Under the pieces are notes generated by a model. It saw only the letters and a program-made list of their open reading frames with translations. It was not told where the DNA came from and did no database searches. Shown in pieces: positions 26,465 through 35,921 of a stretch of DNA of 50,600 bases. A program made the position numbers and the translations under genes. Positions within the stretch are counted from its first letter, which is position 1; each line of letters starts with the position of its first letter. The stretch lies in NCBI GenBank assembly GCA_015233785.1, contig JADFWT010000008.1, forward strand, positions 1 through 50,600. The letters run 5' to 3'. This stretch comes from Magnetococcales bacterium. Lineage in GTDB: Bacteria; Pseudomonadota; Magnetococcia; Magnetococcales; JADFWT01.

Positions 26465-29400
26465 GTCCTGTCTTCAGGTTGATGCCGAGCTGTTTCGCCA
26501 TCTCCATCATTATTTTTGATGCTGCATCAAACTCATACTCTGACAGTAAGTCAGATGCGGTTTCAATATTTTCTCGAAGCGTGGCAGGCATGGGCAGCGC
26601 TTGCAGCGCCTGCACGGTGTTCTCCGCTTCGGTATCAAAGAATTGCAGCTCATTCAGTGCTTTTCTGACGAGCGAATTTCTCTGTTCGATGCTTTCTTGT
26701 GTCTCATCGCTCTCGGGGGGGCGCTGGTCATCAGCGCTTGGTGAGTCCGCTGACGACACATGGGCTTTAATGGCGCGCTGCACGGCCTCGAATTCGTCAG
26801 CTGCTTCTTTCAGCCGCGCCTTGATTTCGTCGTGGTCCAGCGGCGTCCCCTTGAGGGATACCTCCAAAATTTGGGCTTTTTCTTGAAGGGTATGTGCCCC
26901 AATCGTTCCGGCGACGCCTTTCAGCGTGTGCGCATGACGTTGGGCCGTTTCCAAATCGTTGGTCATCAACGCGTTGGTGATGGCCTGTTCCATGGCTTGT
27001 TGGTTGTCACAGAATTTTAGCAGCAGTCGTCGATATCCTTGGAGGTTGCCCGACATTCGCATCAGGCCCTCACGGGTGTCGATCCCCTGAATATCGGGTG
27101 GCTCTTTAGCATCTGGCGTTGCGTCATCCGTTCTTTCGGGAGTGGGGGGCATGGTGGGGGGTGACTGGGGTGTTTGAGGCCGTATCCAGCGGGCCATGGT
27201 TGCAAACATTTTTCTCGGATCCACAGGCTTGGAGATGTGATCGTTCATGCCTGCATGGATCATCCGGTCTTTGTCTCCGACCATGGTGTTGGCGGTCATG
27301 GCAATGATGGGAAGATCTTTAAACGGTGCCTGGCGGCGAATGTTGTGCGTGGCCTGGAAGCCGTCCATCACCGGCATCTGGATATCCATCAGCACGCCAT
27401 CAAAGGACTCTTTATCGAGTTTCTCCAGCGCCTCCTGGCCGTGGTTGGCCACCACCGCCGTTACTCCGCCGCCGGCCAACAGATCCAGCGCCAACTCCTG
27501 ATTGATCTCATTATCTTCCACCAGCAGCACTTTGGCGCCGCGCAGGGTCTCTGCCATCTCAGTCAGGGATTGGCGCGGTTGGGTAGTGTGTCCGGCCTTG
27601 GTTTGTGCGGCTTCGGCGTCGCTCTGCAGCAGGAAGTCGGCGGTAAACGAAAACGTGCTGCCCTGACCTGCGGCGCTCTCTACCCAGATGGTGCCTTCCA
27701 TCATCTCCACCAGTCGTTTGCAGATGGTCAATCCCAGCCCTGTTCCACCATATTTACGTGTTGTTGAGCTGTCGGCCTGACTGAACGATTTAAACAGTTT
27801 ATTTTGCTGTTTAGGTGTCATTCCGATACCGGAATCCCGCACCGAAAAGGCCAGTGTGGCCCGGTGTTTTTGGCGGTCTTGAAGCGAAACGCCGAACGCC
27901 ACCTCTCCCGATTCGGTGAATTTGACAGCGTTATTTCCCAGGTTGATGAGAACCTGTCCCAGGCGCAGCGGGTCGCCTGTCAGATTCATGGGGACATCGG
28001 GGTCAATCTTCACGTGGAGGGTCAGTTTTTTCTCTTCGGCCTTGAGGCCAACCAGATTGCGCAGATTATCGAACACATCCTCCAGGTGGAAGTTGATCTC
28101 TTCCATCTCCAGCTGTCTCGCCTCGATTTTCGAAAAGTCGAGGATATCGTTAATAATACCCAGCAGCGCCTGGGCAGAACGATGGACTTTGTTGATATAG
28201 TTGTGTTGGCGCGGCTCGAGATTACAGCGCAGTGCCAGATAGGACATGCCGATGATGGCGTTCATGGGCGTGCGAATTTCATGGCTCATATTGGCCAGAA
28301 AATCGGACTTGGCCTGACTGGCCGCCTCGGCCTCATCTTTAGCTTGAATCAGGGCTATTTCATTGTCTCTTAGAGTTTTTTCAGCCGCTTTTCGGTCGCT
28401 GATATCCTCTTTGACGGCCAGATAGTGCGTGACAGCGCCGTCTGGATCCCGCAGCGGCGAAATGGAGCCGGATTCCCAGAAGAGGGTGCCGTCCTTCTTG
28501 CGGTTAAGCAGTTCGCCGAACCAGATGTTGCCCTGCTCAATGGTGGCCCATAACTCTTTGAAGGTCTTGTGAGACATTTTGCCGGACTTCAGGAGCCTTG
28601 GATTGCGGCCTATCACCTCTTTCTGGGTGTAGCCGGTGATACGGGTAAAGGCCGGATTGACGTACTCAATATTGGCCGCCGTATCGGTGATGATGACGGA
28701 GGCGGGGCTTTGCTCCACCGCACTGAGTAGTTTTCGCATCTCGCTTTCGGCTTTTTTTCTTTCCCGTATTTGGCGGCGCAGGCCCCAGTTCCAGATTAGG
28801 ACGAAGAGCAGAATAGCGGAGGCTACCATCAGGATCTGAATGATCAACCATGGATCATGTTTATTTTCAACTGTCACTGCGGACCATCTGCCGAGGATCG
28901 CTTGACGCTCCTGTTTATCCATGTGTCGGATCGCCTTTTCCAGCAGTTGGGCCAAGATCGGCCAGTCGCTGCGCACCCCCATGGCAAGATTAAGGTGAAA
29001 TGCGGTGTGCCCCGAGACCTGAAGGTTGGTGTAGCCACCCTTTTGGATATAGTGGCCTGCGGTGATCAGAGAGTCGATATAGGCGTCCACCCTTCCCTGG
29101 GTCAATTGAAGCAGTGCATCTTGCACATTGGCCACTGGAACCTGGATCAATCCGGGATAGTTCTGGCGTAGTATCTCTTCCAGCCAAAACCCTTTAATCA
29201 CGCCCACCCTTTTTCCTTCCAGGTTGATCAGGTCGTCGATATAGGCGCTCCCTTTCAAGGTGAAGACAACGGTCGGCAGAGAGAGATAGGGGGTGGTGAA
29301 TGAGGCGAACTGTTTGCGGTTGGCCGTCGGAACAGCCGCAGACATCATATCCACCTTTCGCTCTTTGAGGTCGTCAACCAGTTGATGCCATGCACGATTG

Positions 29401-31190
29401 GAGGTGGGTTCAAAGGTTAGTCCCAATATTTTCGACAGCGCCTGCAGATAGTCCCATGAGAGGCCGGAGAATTGACCCGTGGCGTCCTGAAACTCTATGG
29501 GGGCAAAGGAGGGGTCCGAGGCGACCTTGATGACGGGGTGCTGCTTGATCCACGCTTGTTCCGCCTTGGTCAGAGGAAGTTTTGGACGGCTTTTTTTAAC
29601 CTTTCCGGTCCAGGCTTGCAGAATGGCGGCTCGTTCCTGGGGGGTAATGTCATCCAGGGCTTTTTGCAGAATCTCCTTGAGGGTCGGCATGGCCTTACGC
29701 ACACCGATGGCGTTGATAGAGGCCGTCTGTTGAATGGTGTCGTACTCTTCCAAATTATTGATCAGCGCCTCGCCCATGGCGTGAATGGCGACGGCACGGT
29801 TGCCGATATAGGCGTCGGCTTCTCCTTTTGCCACGGCGTGCAGGGCATCCAGTGTGGAGTCGTGTTCTTGAACGCGTATTTTCGGAAAATCATTGTTCAA
29901 TACGGTGGTGATAAAGAATCCTCTCTCAACAGCGACGGTGCGTCCGGCCAACCCGGCCAGGGATCCGGCTTCAGTGTCGAGCTGGCGGGCAAAGATGCTG
30001 TGGGGTACCCGAATGTAGGGGTCGGTAAAGTGAAACAGGGGCAGTCGGTCTGGACGGGGTGTGATATCCATTAAGGCGTCCAACTCACCGGTCTGCGCAT
30101 CCGAGTAGATCTGTTTCCAGGGGCCGGGGACAATCTGCAGAATGTGGCCGATACGTCGATTGAGTGCGTGGATAAAATCAACGCCGATACCATGGGGACG
30201 GCCTTGTGAGTCGACAAAATCCATGGGTGGCCATTGGTTGTTGACGCCGACGCGAACCGTGGGGTGGTGTTCGATCCAGCTTTTCTCGTCGATTGTCAGG
30301 GTGCTCAGCATGGGCACTCTTTGCGTTTGCCGAGAGGGGAGATGAAGTGCCCTGGTGGGCAGCCAGGGGGCAAAGAGGCTTAGCTTTTCCGTCTCCGACA
30401 TGGCGGTCAGGACTTTATCCAGGATAGTGGCCAGCTCCGGCCAATCCTTACGCACGCCAAAGCGCTGTCCATTGAGTCCAGCCCCGTAAAGCGAAGCGAC
30501 CTCCAGATTCAGAATGCCGTTTTCTTGCGCGATGTACAGGTTGATACCCAGTACGCCGATATAGGCGTCGGCCTTGCTGGTGGCGACGGCCAGCAGTCCC
30601 TCTTTAGCTGTTTTGACCATCAGGGGGGTGATGTCTGGATGGTTCTCCAGAACCGATTTTGAAGAGGAGTATCCCTCCACCAGGGCCACGGTGTGTTGGC
30701 TTAGATCCTGTTGGGTTTTGATGTGGCCAAACCCCTTGCGGGTCATGATTACCAATGGCGTAGGGAGATAAATCTGCGTGAAATGAACAAAGGCTTCGCG
30801 TTCTGGGCGGTGGGACATGGTCGCCACCACATCCAGCGAGCGCTCTTTGACGCCCTGGACGATTTCCGGCCAGGAGAGTCCGGATGCGATGGTGATGTCG
30901 ATCCCCAGCTTGTGGCGTAGGTAGTTTCTGTACCCCAGGGCAATGCCGCGATAGTTTCCCCGTCTATCACGAAAGCTGTACGGGGCGTAATCGGCATCAA
31001 TGCCAATGCGAATGGTGGGGTGCGCCTTCAACCAGGCCTGTTCCTGCGGCGTCAGGTTGAGGGCCATTGACGGTTTGGTTTGGGCGTGACAGAGGGCCGA
31101 CAATCCCAGAACGACAATGAGAGAGGAGAGCGTCAGCAGGCGTCGTAGATGTTTCAGTATTGTTCGATGGCCGCATGACAGATCAATCAT
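26457..31190 (-). CDS. BvgS/EvgS-like sensor kinase with three solute-binding domains
   Basis: A 1577-residue inner-membrane sensor. The N-terminal signal is [16 protein letters not shown]. Three periplasmic SBP_bac_3 (Venus flytrap) domains follow, each starting with the same type of strand: [30 protein letters not shown] and [16 protein letters not shown] transmembrane segment (~residue 785, [18 protein letters not shown]) leads to a PAS domain with its PAC tail, HisKA (H970 in [14 protein letters not shown]), HATPase ([18 protein letters not shown]), REC ([12 protein letters not shown]) and Hpt ([15 protein letters not shown]). BvgS and EvgS normally have two flytrap domains; three is more elaborate. 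Ligands are probably amino acids or similar small solutes, but this is not shown. Confidence 0.94.
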   Translation of the reverse strand: MIDLSCGHRTILKHLRRLLTLSSLIVVLGLSALCHAQTKPSMALNLTPQEQAWLKAHPTIRIGIDADYAPYSFRDRRGNYRGIALGYRNYLRHKLGIDITIASGLSWPEIVQGVKERSLDVVATMSHRPEREAFVHFTQIYLPTPLVIMTRKGFGHIKTQQDLSQHTVALVEGYSSSKSVLENHPDITPLMVKTAKEGLLAVATSKADAYIGVLGINLYIAQENGILNLEVASLYGAGLNGQRFGVRKDWPELATILDKVLTAMSETEKLSLFAPWLPTRALHLPSRQTQRVPMLSTLTIDEKSWIEHHPTVRVGVNNQWPPMDFVDSQGRPHGIGVDFIHALNRRIGHILQIVPGPWKQIYSDAQTGELDALMDITPRPDRLPLFHFTDPYIRVPHSIFARQLDTEAGSLAGLAGRTVAVERGFFITTVLNNDFPKIRVQEHDSTLDALHAVAKGEADAYIGNRAVAIHAMGEALINNLEEYDTIQQTASINAIGVRKAMPTLKEILQKALDDITPQERAAILQAWTGKVKKSRPKLPLTKAEQAWIKQHPVIKVASDPSFAPIEFQDATGQFSGLSWDYLQALSKILGLTFEPTSNRAWHQLVDDLKERKVDMMSAAVPTANRKQFASFTTPYLSLPTVVFTLKGSAYIDDLINLEGKRVGVIKGFWLEEILRQNYPGLIQVPVANVQDALLQLTQGRVDAYIDSLITAGHYIQKGGYTNLQVSGHTAFHLNLAMGVRSDWPILAQLLEKAIRHMDKQERQAILGRWSAVTVENKHDPWLIIQILMVASAILLFVLIWNWGLRRQIRERKKAESEMRKLLSAVEQSPASVIITDTAANIEYVNPAFTRITGYTQKEVIGRNPRLLKSGKMSHKTFKELWATIEQGNIWFGELLNRKKDGTLFWESGSISPLRDPDGAVTHYLAVKEDISDRKAAEKTLRDNEIALIQAKDEAEAASQAKSDFLANMSHEIRTPMNAIIGMSYLALRCNLEPRQHNYINKVHRSAQALLGIINDILDFSKIEARQLEMEEINFHLEDVFDNLRNLVGLKAEEKKLTLHVKIDPDVPMNLTGDPLRLGQVLINLGNNAVKFTESGEVAFGVSLQDRQKHRATLAFSVRDSGIGMTPKQQNKLFKSFSQADSSTTRKYGGTGLGLTICKRLVEMMEGTIWVESAAGQGSTFSFTADFLLQSDAEAAQTKAGHTTQPRQSLTEMAETLRGAKVLLVEDNEINQELALDLLAGGGVTAVVANHGQEALEKLDKESFDGVLMDIQMPVMDGFQATHNIRRQAPFKDLPIIAMTANTMVGDKDRMIHAGMNDHISKPVDPRKMFATMARWIRPQTPQSPPTMPPTPERTDDATPDAKEPPDIQGIDTREGLMRMSGNLQGYRRLLLKFCDNQQAMEQAITNALMTNDLETAQRHAHTLKGVAGTIGAHTLQEKAQILEVSLKGTPLDHDEIKARLKEAADEFEAVQRAIKAHVSSADSPSADDQRPPESDETQESIEQRNSLVRKALNELQFFDTEAENTVQALQALPMPATLRENIETASDLLSEYEFDAASKIMMEMAKQLGINLKTGHE

Positions 31191-31724
31191 GAGATAACGC
31201 TCCAGGAACGATTCGGAAATTGACCGTATTCACAAGGGGCCGGGGCTGCGCGTTTTGTTTTGCACTAAATGGTTGGCGTGTTCCAAACATATACAGACCG
31301 ATTCATCATGGAGTATCCATCCAGTGTAGCTGGTTTGGATGACAGGTGAAAGCATCGAGCCGTTACCTGAGTAGTAAGGTTGAATCAGCGCTATCGCCTC
31401 TGTACCGTTGGTGGCGTCAACCTGCTGGGTTATCTGTCGGGTCGGCATCTCCAGCCACAGCATAGATATTCATAGCATCATGAAGCAACTGTTGCGAATT
31501 TAAGCGACTCTAGAATAACTTGCATTAAGACGTAGTGTGTCACGATAATCGGGTATGTTGGTTGCTTGTTGCATAATGGTTACAATGACCAGTCATGGCT
31601 CTTCTATGCAGTACGGCTTCTGTTAAGAAAGGATGCAGTAGGGGGGCGGGCATATCGTTCCAGGTCTGCAATTGTTAATACGCTTGACTGATCTGAAAAG
31701 GCGTCAGGGCATTTTAGAATAGAA
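31191..31724. other. 534-bp intergenic region between the kinase and the peptide-export locus
   Basis: Separates the BvgS-like kinase (start 31190) from the ExeA-like gene stop (31725), both on the - strand, so it should hold the promoter of the signalling genes. I see no clear -35/-10 pair, no sigma-54 motif with correct GG-N10-GC spacing, no convincing terminator, and only one weak ORF (31230-31463, - strand). Confidence 0.5.
31230..31463 (-). CDS. Weak hypothetical ORF, 77 aa
   Basis: Starts at ATG 31463 with no good ribosome-binding site and ends 39 bp before the BvgS-like kinase start. The composition (e.g. VDATNGTEAIALIQPYYSG) is not obviously random, but no family or motif is recognised. 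It could be noncoding leader sequence. Confidence 0.22.
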   Translation of the reverse strand: MLWLEMPTRQITQQVDATNGTEAIALIQPYYSGNGSMLSPVIQTSYTGWILHDESVCICLEHANHLVQNKTRSPGPL

Positions 31725-33629
31725 TTATTGCGTGATGAGTTGCGGAGGTTGGACGACGCCTCCATTTTCCAGCCGTCTCATAATCATGAAGGTTCTAGGA
31801 CCCGCAATGCCGTCAGGGTGTAGGTGATGGGTGTTCTGAAAGCGAATCAGCATATTTTTTAGGGCCAATCCGAAGTACTCGGGATTGGTCGTAATTGTTG
31901 CTGGTTCTTTCTGAAAACGCGCTAACCATTGCCGAAAACGTTGCACATCATGACCCGCCAAACCGTAACTTAACGGGCGAAACCCAGCCCATGGAACCCG
32001 CCACATCAAAGTCAATTCTCGCTTTCTCCAGTAGGATTCCAGCATCGTCAACGACGCCTTGAGCCGTCTTCCATCCATGTGCAGAACGGCATGATGGTTA
32101 TTGAGGCCTACCAGTGGCACATGGATCGTCTGCCCGGCACGATTGCTTAGGGGGATCATTACCGGTCGATCCAGGTAACGAATTAACTTCCAACTGCCGC
32201 GTAATCGAACGCACTGGATACGTGAAGATGCAGCGAGTCCACATCCATCGATGGTGACCTTTTCAGTCAATTGTGCTTGCCAGAGTTTGGCCAAAGTGGT
32301 GACCGATCTTTCCAGGTCCGAGCCATCTTCCTCGGGCTTGATGAGTTTGGTCAGTTGTTCTTCCGTCAGGATCTCCAGGCTCGATATTGCGTTCTCTGTA
32401 GATGGTTGTGATGGGGTGGCGCCACGTGCAGGTTCGACGTGTTCTTCATGCTGCGGTGTTACGTCGGTCACAGGAAGGGTAGGGGTGCTCTCAACCACCA
32501 TCACCTCCTCTTCGATGGGCGGTTCAGGGGTTGGCAATGGGGGAGGGGGCGATTTTAGGGAGGAGGCCGCTTTTGGTGCTGATGTCTCTGTCGGCAGAGA
32601 CGCTTGAGATAGCTGGGCAGAAGATTTTGTTGTGGGGGATGGAAGGGATGGTTGAGCCGATTGAGGTTGGTTCTCCCAGGAGAGCTGCGTCAACCAGGCG
32701 TGGGGATCCCACTGTGCTGGTATGGAAAAGCGCACCAGGAGTAGTAGTAGAGTCGCTCCCATCAGCGTCCATGACCATCTCTTGATCCAGACGCCGAGGG
32801 GGGCCTGTTCCAGGCGAGGAGTGGTGCCGGAAAGCTCACGAATCGCTTGGCGTGCAATGCGCCGGTTGACCCGTTGGGCATTAAGTGAATAGGCTCCCAA
32901 TAGCGCCCGGTCACACAGCTTATTGATCACCCGAGGGGTGCCTTGGGAGGCGTGATGGATCATATTGAGGGCGCTGCGGGTAAACAGTGCATCGCTACGT
33001 CCGGCCAATCCCAGACGGTGACGTACATAGGCGTTTGTTTCACGCCGGTTGAACAGTGGAATGTGAAACGTCGCCGTAATACGCTGGGAGAGTTGGCGCA
33101 GTCCTGGACGCGCCAAGGTTTCGGCCAGCTCGGGTTGGCCAACCAGAATGATCTGCAATAATTTGGTTTCGCTTGTCTCCAGGTTGGTGAGTAGCCGCAC
33201 CTGTTCGAGGGCGTTGGCATCAAGGTTTTGCGCTTCATCAATGATTAATATCGCCTGGCGACCCTCGCTGTGAATCTGAAGTAGGCGTTTGTTCAGGGCA
33301 TCAAACAGCACCTTGGGGCGTCTGGCCCGTTTGGGGTATCGTGCGCCCAGTTCATCACAGATTGCCGCCACCAGATCCACCGGGTTGAGTCGGGGATTGA
33401 AAATCAATGCGCTGTCAACATTCTCCGAAAGCTGCTCTAAAAGGCAGCGAGTGAGCAGGGTCTTGCCTGCTCCCACCTCACCGGTCATCAGCACAAAGCC
33501 GCTGCTGCCGCGCACGCTATACAGCAAGTGGGCCAGGGCATCCCTGTGTTGGTTGCTGAGATGAAAAAAGCGTGGGTCTGGGCTGATGGAGAACGGCAGT
33601 GCGTTAAAATTGAAATAGTGTTGGTACAT
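31725..33629 (-). CDS. ExeA/GspA-like AAA ATPase with C-terminal peptidoglycan-binding domain
   Basis: A 634-residue inner-membrane ATPase. The N-terminal AAA domain (residues ~1-265) begins YFNFNALPFSISPDPRFF, typical of ExeA/GspA, and has Walker A GEVGAGKTLL, Walker B AILIIDEAQNLD and an arginine-rich sensor region. One transmembrane segment is near residues 288-303 (TLMGATLLLLLVRFSI). A Pro/Ser-rich periplasmic linker follows, then a C39-like beta domain (~450-540) and a peptidoglycan-binding fold (FQNTHHLHPDGIAGPRTFMI). ExeA normally uses ATP to help insert secretins through the cell wall. Here there is no secretin or ExeB, and it is the last gene of the peptide-export locus, so it may open the wall for the TolC-like channels. 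Confidence 0.88.
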   Translation of the reverse strand: MYQHYFNFNALPFSISPDPRFFHLSNQHRDALAHLLYSVRGSSGFVLMTGEVGAGKTLLTRCLLEQLSENVDSALIFNPRLNPVDLVAAICDELGARYPKRARRPKVLFDALNKRLLQIHSEGRQAILIIDEAQNLDANALEQVRLLTNLETSETKLLQIILVGQPELAETLARPGLRQLSQRITATFHIPLFNRRETNAYVRHRLGLAGRSDALFTRSALNMIHHASQGTPRVINKLCDRALLGAYSLNAQRVNRRIARQAIRELSGTTPRLEQAPLGVWIKRWSWTLMGATLLLLLVRFSIPAQWDPHAWLTQLSWENQPQSAQPSLPSPTTKSSAQLSQASLPTETSAPKAASSLKSPPPPLPTPEPPIEEEVMVVESTPTLPVTDVTPQHEEHVEPARGATPSQPSTENAISSLEILTEEQLTKLIKPEEDGSDLERSVTTLAKLWQAQLTEKVTIDGCGLAASSRIQCVRLRGSWKLIRYLDRPVMIPLSNRAGQTIHVPLVGLNNHHAVLHMDGRRLKASLTMLESYWRKRELTLMWRVPWAGFRPLSYGLAGHDVQRFRQWLARFQKEPATITTNPEYFGLALKNMLIRFQNTHHLHPDGIAGPRTFMIMRRLENGGVVQPPQLITQ

Positions 33630-33698
33630 GAATGACCTAATCTCTAATGGTCCGAAACCGGCCCCATGTCCGGATCGGTGCGGTTGTGGCGTGATGGT

Positions 33699-34691
33699 TT
33701 AGGGGTGCCGACAACTGCGCACCGAAGCTGACGCCTCTTCCAGCGACCCGCTACGGGCAAAAGTGACTAGATAGCGCGCCAACTCCCGAAAGAGTAGCCG
33801 GACAAGATCGGCTCCGATCCACATCACGTACGGGCCGGGATTGCAGTCCAGCCAGCGATAACTGCCATCCTCGCTCGCGATGATATCCCAGGCAGCGTAG
33901 TGCAGACCCAACATGCGGTTGGCCGCCACCAACTGCGATTCTTGATGCTCGGGTAGTGTGTGCGGCTCAAAACGGCGCGTGGAGGTGCGTGAATCCACCC
34001 CGCCATCGCTGATCACCCGAAGTGACAACACCACCCGATCCGCCACAATATGGACCCGGATTACATCCCCTGTTGCTCGCTCCTGAAACATCACCGGTGC
34101 GCGTCGTACCTCCTCCAGACGTATTAGATCGTCAGGTCGCACCTCTCGGGTGGATCCAACGCCGATGGAGGGTTTGACCACACACGAAGGGTAATCGCGC
34201 AGAAAAGCCTCTGCCTGCTTCGGGTCGTTGGTGGTCAACGTGCGTGGGGCCGGAAATCCGCTGGCGCGCAACTTTTCGTATAATTGGGCTTTAGTGTCGT
34301 GGTCCAGATAGCCGCTGGTGAGAGGATTGACGACTAGACGGCCCAACTGGTGCAGGTGATCGAAAAATGCTCCTGTAGCAGCGCTGTAGGCCTGTTCTTT
34401 CAGGTAGACAAGTCGTTGCTCGGCATGGGAGATCTCATGCAGCATCGGTGGCAGAGAGGGGAGCGTGTTGGGGGCTGTGCAGCGAATATGAACCGCTTGA
34501 ATGTCGGAAAAATCCACCCCTTCCCAGGTCAGTTCTCCAGCGCCTATCGCCAACTTCGGCGTGCGTTTTCCTCCCAGGTTGATGTCCAGAACCACCGGTT
34601 CACCCCCTTGCGCCTCAACCTGTTGGCGGAGTGCTTCCAGTTGTGGGCTTCCGTGGTTGGCAAAAAGTGCAATACGTGGCATATGATTCAT
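33699..34691 (-). CDS. ATP-grasp enzyme, putative peptide maturase (downstream copy)
   Basis: A ~330-residue ATP-dependent ligase of the RimK/graspetide-ligase type. The start at 34691 (MNHMPRIALFANHG) is chosen by alignment with the paralogue at 35991-37046; 34682 is also possible, and an earlier TTG lies inside the terminator. The preATP-grasp region is at ~1-125. ATP-grasp features are GYLDHDTKAQLYEKLRASG, the nucleotide-binding Lys in CVVKPSIGVGSTREV, the glycine-rich loop and FQERATGDVIRVHIV, and the metal-binding WLDCNPGPYVM. The active site looks intact. It lies just beyond the three peptide genes and their terminator. Family knowledge: such enzymes form acyl phosphates and join them to amines or hydroxyls. 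That the peptides are the substrate is inference. Confidence 0.82.
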   Translation of the reverse strand: MNHMPRIALFANHGSPQLEALRQQVEAQGGEPVVLDINLGGKRTPKLAIGAGELTWEGVDFSDIQAVHIRCTAPNTLPSLPPMLHEISHAEQRLVYLKEQAYSAATGAFFDHLHQLGRLVVNPLTSGYLDHDTKAQLYEKLRASGFPAPRTLTTNDPKQAEAFLRDYPSCVVKPSIGVGSTREVRPDDLIRLEEVRRAPVMFQERATGDVIRVHIVADRVVLSLRVISDGGVDSRTSTRRFEPHTLPEHQESQLVAANRMLGLHYAAWDIIASEDGSYRWLDCNPGPYVMWIGADLVRLLFRELARYLVTFARSGSLEEASASVRSCRHP

Positions 34692-34728
34692 CTTAACATG
34701 GTTGTCCACTTTCAGCATTATCAGACGC

Positions 34729-34764
34729 AAAAAGCGGGCCGAAGATCACTCCGAAGCCCGCTTT
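34729..34764 (-). terminator. Intrinsic terminator after the three peptide genes
   Basis: On the - strand, AAAGCGGGC pairs with GCCCGCTTT (9-bp perfect stem, 16-base loop), followed directly by TTTTTGCG. It lies 67 bp beyond the stop of the last peptide gene and before the ATP-grasp start, so most transcripts should stop here and the ATP-grasp and ExeA-like genes would get only read-through or another promoter. Confidence 0.85.
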
Positions 34765-34830
34765 ACATAGACCTTCATTATCACCTGGCGTTGCGCTGCC
34801 GGGTCTGCACCCGAACAGCGCACGTGCAGC

Positions 34831-35100
34831 CTAGGAGCTAATGTTGATGTCGCCGATGGATGTGTTGTCGCTCACATCACCGCCACTCTGGCCTGCTCCA
34901 GCCATGGCTCCGGCATCACCACCAGCGCCGACACCGGTTCCCTCGGCGTACGCATTGTTGCCGCCGCTGGCAAAACCGCTGCCGCTGCCGTATCCGCTGC
35001 CCGCGTCTGCACCGGCTCCAGCGCCTGCAATACCGGTTACATCACCACCGGACTTGCCACTCTGATTAACGTCCACACCACCTGATTTATCAAAACTCAT
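34831..35100 (-). CDS. Gly/Ser/Asp-rich peptide, paralogue 1 (putative modified exported peptide)
   Basis: An 89-residue protein, third in transcription order. GAGGAG lies upstream of the ATG. It has no Cys, no Trp, no Leu and no hydrophobic signal peptide. The N-terminus (MSFDKSGGVDVNQSGKSGG) ends in a double glycine at 18-19, and another double glycine is at 7-8. The middle is Gly/Ala/Ser-rich with an aromatic patch (SGYGSGSGFASGGNNAYAEG). The last 26 residues, ending DNTSIGDINISS, are identical in all three paralogues. It is probably made in the cytoplasm, modified by the flanking ATP-grasp enzymes and exported by the C39-ABC system. No known family is recognised. Confidence 0.8.
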   Translation of the reverse strand: MSFDKSGGVDVNQSGKSGGDVTGIAGAGAGADAGSGYGSGSGFASGGNNAYAEGTGVGAGGDAGAMAGAGQSGGDVSDNTSIGDINISS

Positions 35101-35176
35101 GGTTCTCGCTCCTCTTGAAAGATTTATTATTTTCGATGAAATTCCGCGTTCTGATTCTTCAGTTGCGGCGTCATTG

Positions 35177-35446
35177 TTACGAGCTGATGTTGATGTCGCC
35201 GATGGAGGTGTTGTCGCTCACATCGCCGCCGCTCTGCCCTGCTCCAGCCATGGCACCGGCATCTCCGCCCACGCCTACGCCGGTACCTTCGGCATATGCA
35301 TTGTTTCCGCCCCAAGCGGAACCGTAGCCTCTGCCGCCACCGCTACCAGCATCGGCACCTGCGCCAGACACTGCCGCGCCGCTGACATCACCACCCGACT
35401 TGCCGCTCTGATTGACGTCGACACCACCCGATTGATCAAAACTCAT
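35177..35446 (-). CDS. Gly/Ser/Asp-rich peptide, paralogue 2 (putative modified exported peptide)
   Basis: An 89-residue protein, second in transcription order, with GAGGG upstream of the ATG. It matches paralogue 1 at both ends: MSFDQSGGVDVNQSGKSGG at the start and GQSGGDVSDNTSIGDINISS at the end. It differs in the middle: SGAAVSGAGADAGSGGGRGY, then a Trp-containing GSAWGGNNAYAEG. The GGNNAYAEGTGVG block is shared with paralogue 1 but not with paralogue 3. No Cys is present, so lanthionine or thioether chemistry is excluded, while Asp, Lys, Ser and Thr for ester or amide cross-links are available. Confidence 0.8.
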   Translation of the reverse strand: MSFDQSGGVDVNQSGKSGGDVSGAAVSGAGADAGSGGGRGYGSAWGGNNAYAEGTGVGVGGDAGAMAGAGQSGGDVSDNTSIGDINISS

Positions 35447-35509
35447 GGAATTACCCTCTCTCTATTTAGTATTGAAAATGACTGCTGTTGCGCTCTGATG
35501 TGTCTGTCA

Positions 35510-35770
35510 TCACGAGCTGATGTTGATATCGCCAATGGAGGTGTTGTCGCTCACATCGCCACCGCTCTGACCGGCTCCAGCCATGGCACCGGAATCTCCG
35601 CCGACACCAACACCGGTCCCAATGGGATCGACATTCCGTACCCATGCGGTGCCGCTGCCGGAGCCGCTACCTGCGTCGGCCCCTGCGCCAGCCCCGGCAA
35701 TTCCGGTGACATCACCACCGGACTTGCCGCTCTGATTGACATCCACGCCTCCAGATTGATCAAAAGACAT
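35510..35770 (-). CDS. Gly/Ser/Asp-rich peptide, paralogue 3 (first behind the sigma-54 promoter)
   Basis: An 86-residue protein. The ATG at 35770 is chosen for its GGAGG ribosome-binding site and for alignment with its two paralogues; an in-frame upstream codon at 35791 is not supported. It has the same N-terminal 19-residue block and the same 26-residue C-terminal block. The middle is shorter and different (SGSGSGTAWVRNVDPIGTGV), with Trp, Arg and Pro in place of GGNNAYAEG. It is the promoter-proximal gene, about 70 bases downstream of the predicted transcription start. Confidence 0.8.
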   Translation of the reverse strand: MSFDQSGGVDVNQSGKSGGDVTGIAGAGAGADAGSGSGSGTAWVRNVDPIGTGVGVGGDSGAMAGAGQSGGDVSDNTSIGDINISS

Positions 35771-35850
35771 AATTGATACCTCCACAATCATCAGAATGTA
35801 AGATTATTCGGCGTTATTCTTATCTTTACTCATGGTTCTGATAACTATAA

Positions 35851-35866
35851 AGCAATAGACGTGCCA
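35851..35866 (-). promoter_or_regulatory. Sigma-54 (-24/-12) promoter of the peptide genes
   Basis: The - strand reads TGGCACGTCTATTGCT, an exact match to the sigma-54 consensus (TGGCACG, four bases, TTGCW). Predicted transcription starts near 35841, about 70 bases before the first peptide start codon. The DNA just upstream is very AT-rich, as expected for a bendable enhancer loop. A sigma-54 activator gene lies at 49768-50600 in the same locus. Confidence 0.9.
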
Positions 35867-35921
35867 TATTATTAAAAAAAATTTTATGCAAATATTCAAT
35901 AAGATATGTTGGATATGAGGC

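Larger units (their letters stand above)
34831..35770 (-). repeat. Tandem array of three paralogous peptide genes
   Basis: Three gene-sized direct repeats start at 35770, 35446 and 35100 on the - strand (spacing 324 and 346 bp). DNA similarity is high over the first ~60 and last ~80 coding bases of each copy and lower in the middle and between copies. Each copy keeps its own ribosome-binding site, which indicates that the duplications produced three functional genes. Confidence 0.9.

Noticed and set aside
34831-35770. Interpretation of the peptides as lanthipeptide or sactipeptide precursors
   Set aside because: None of the three contains Cys, and no lanthipeptide synthetase or radical SAM gene is present.
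34831-35770. Interpretation as a CRISPR or noncoding repeat array
   Set aside because: The repeats are gene-sized, keep reading frames, start codons and ribosome-binding sites, and conservation follows the protein ends.
35099-35776. A 225-codon open frame on the + strand through the peptide array
   Set aside because: It is antisense to three genes with good ribosome-binding sites and conserved protein ends. Its apparent internal repeats simply mirror the gene duplications.
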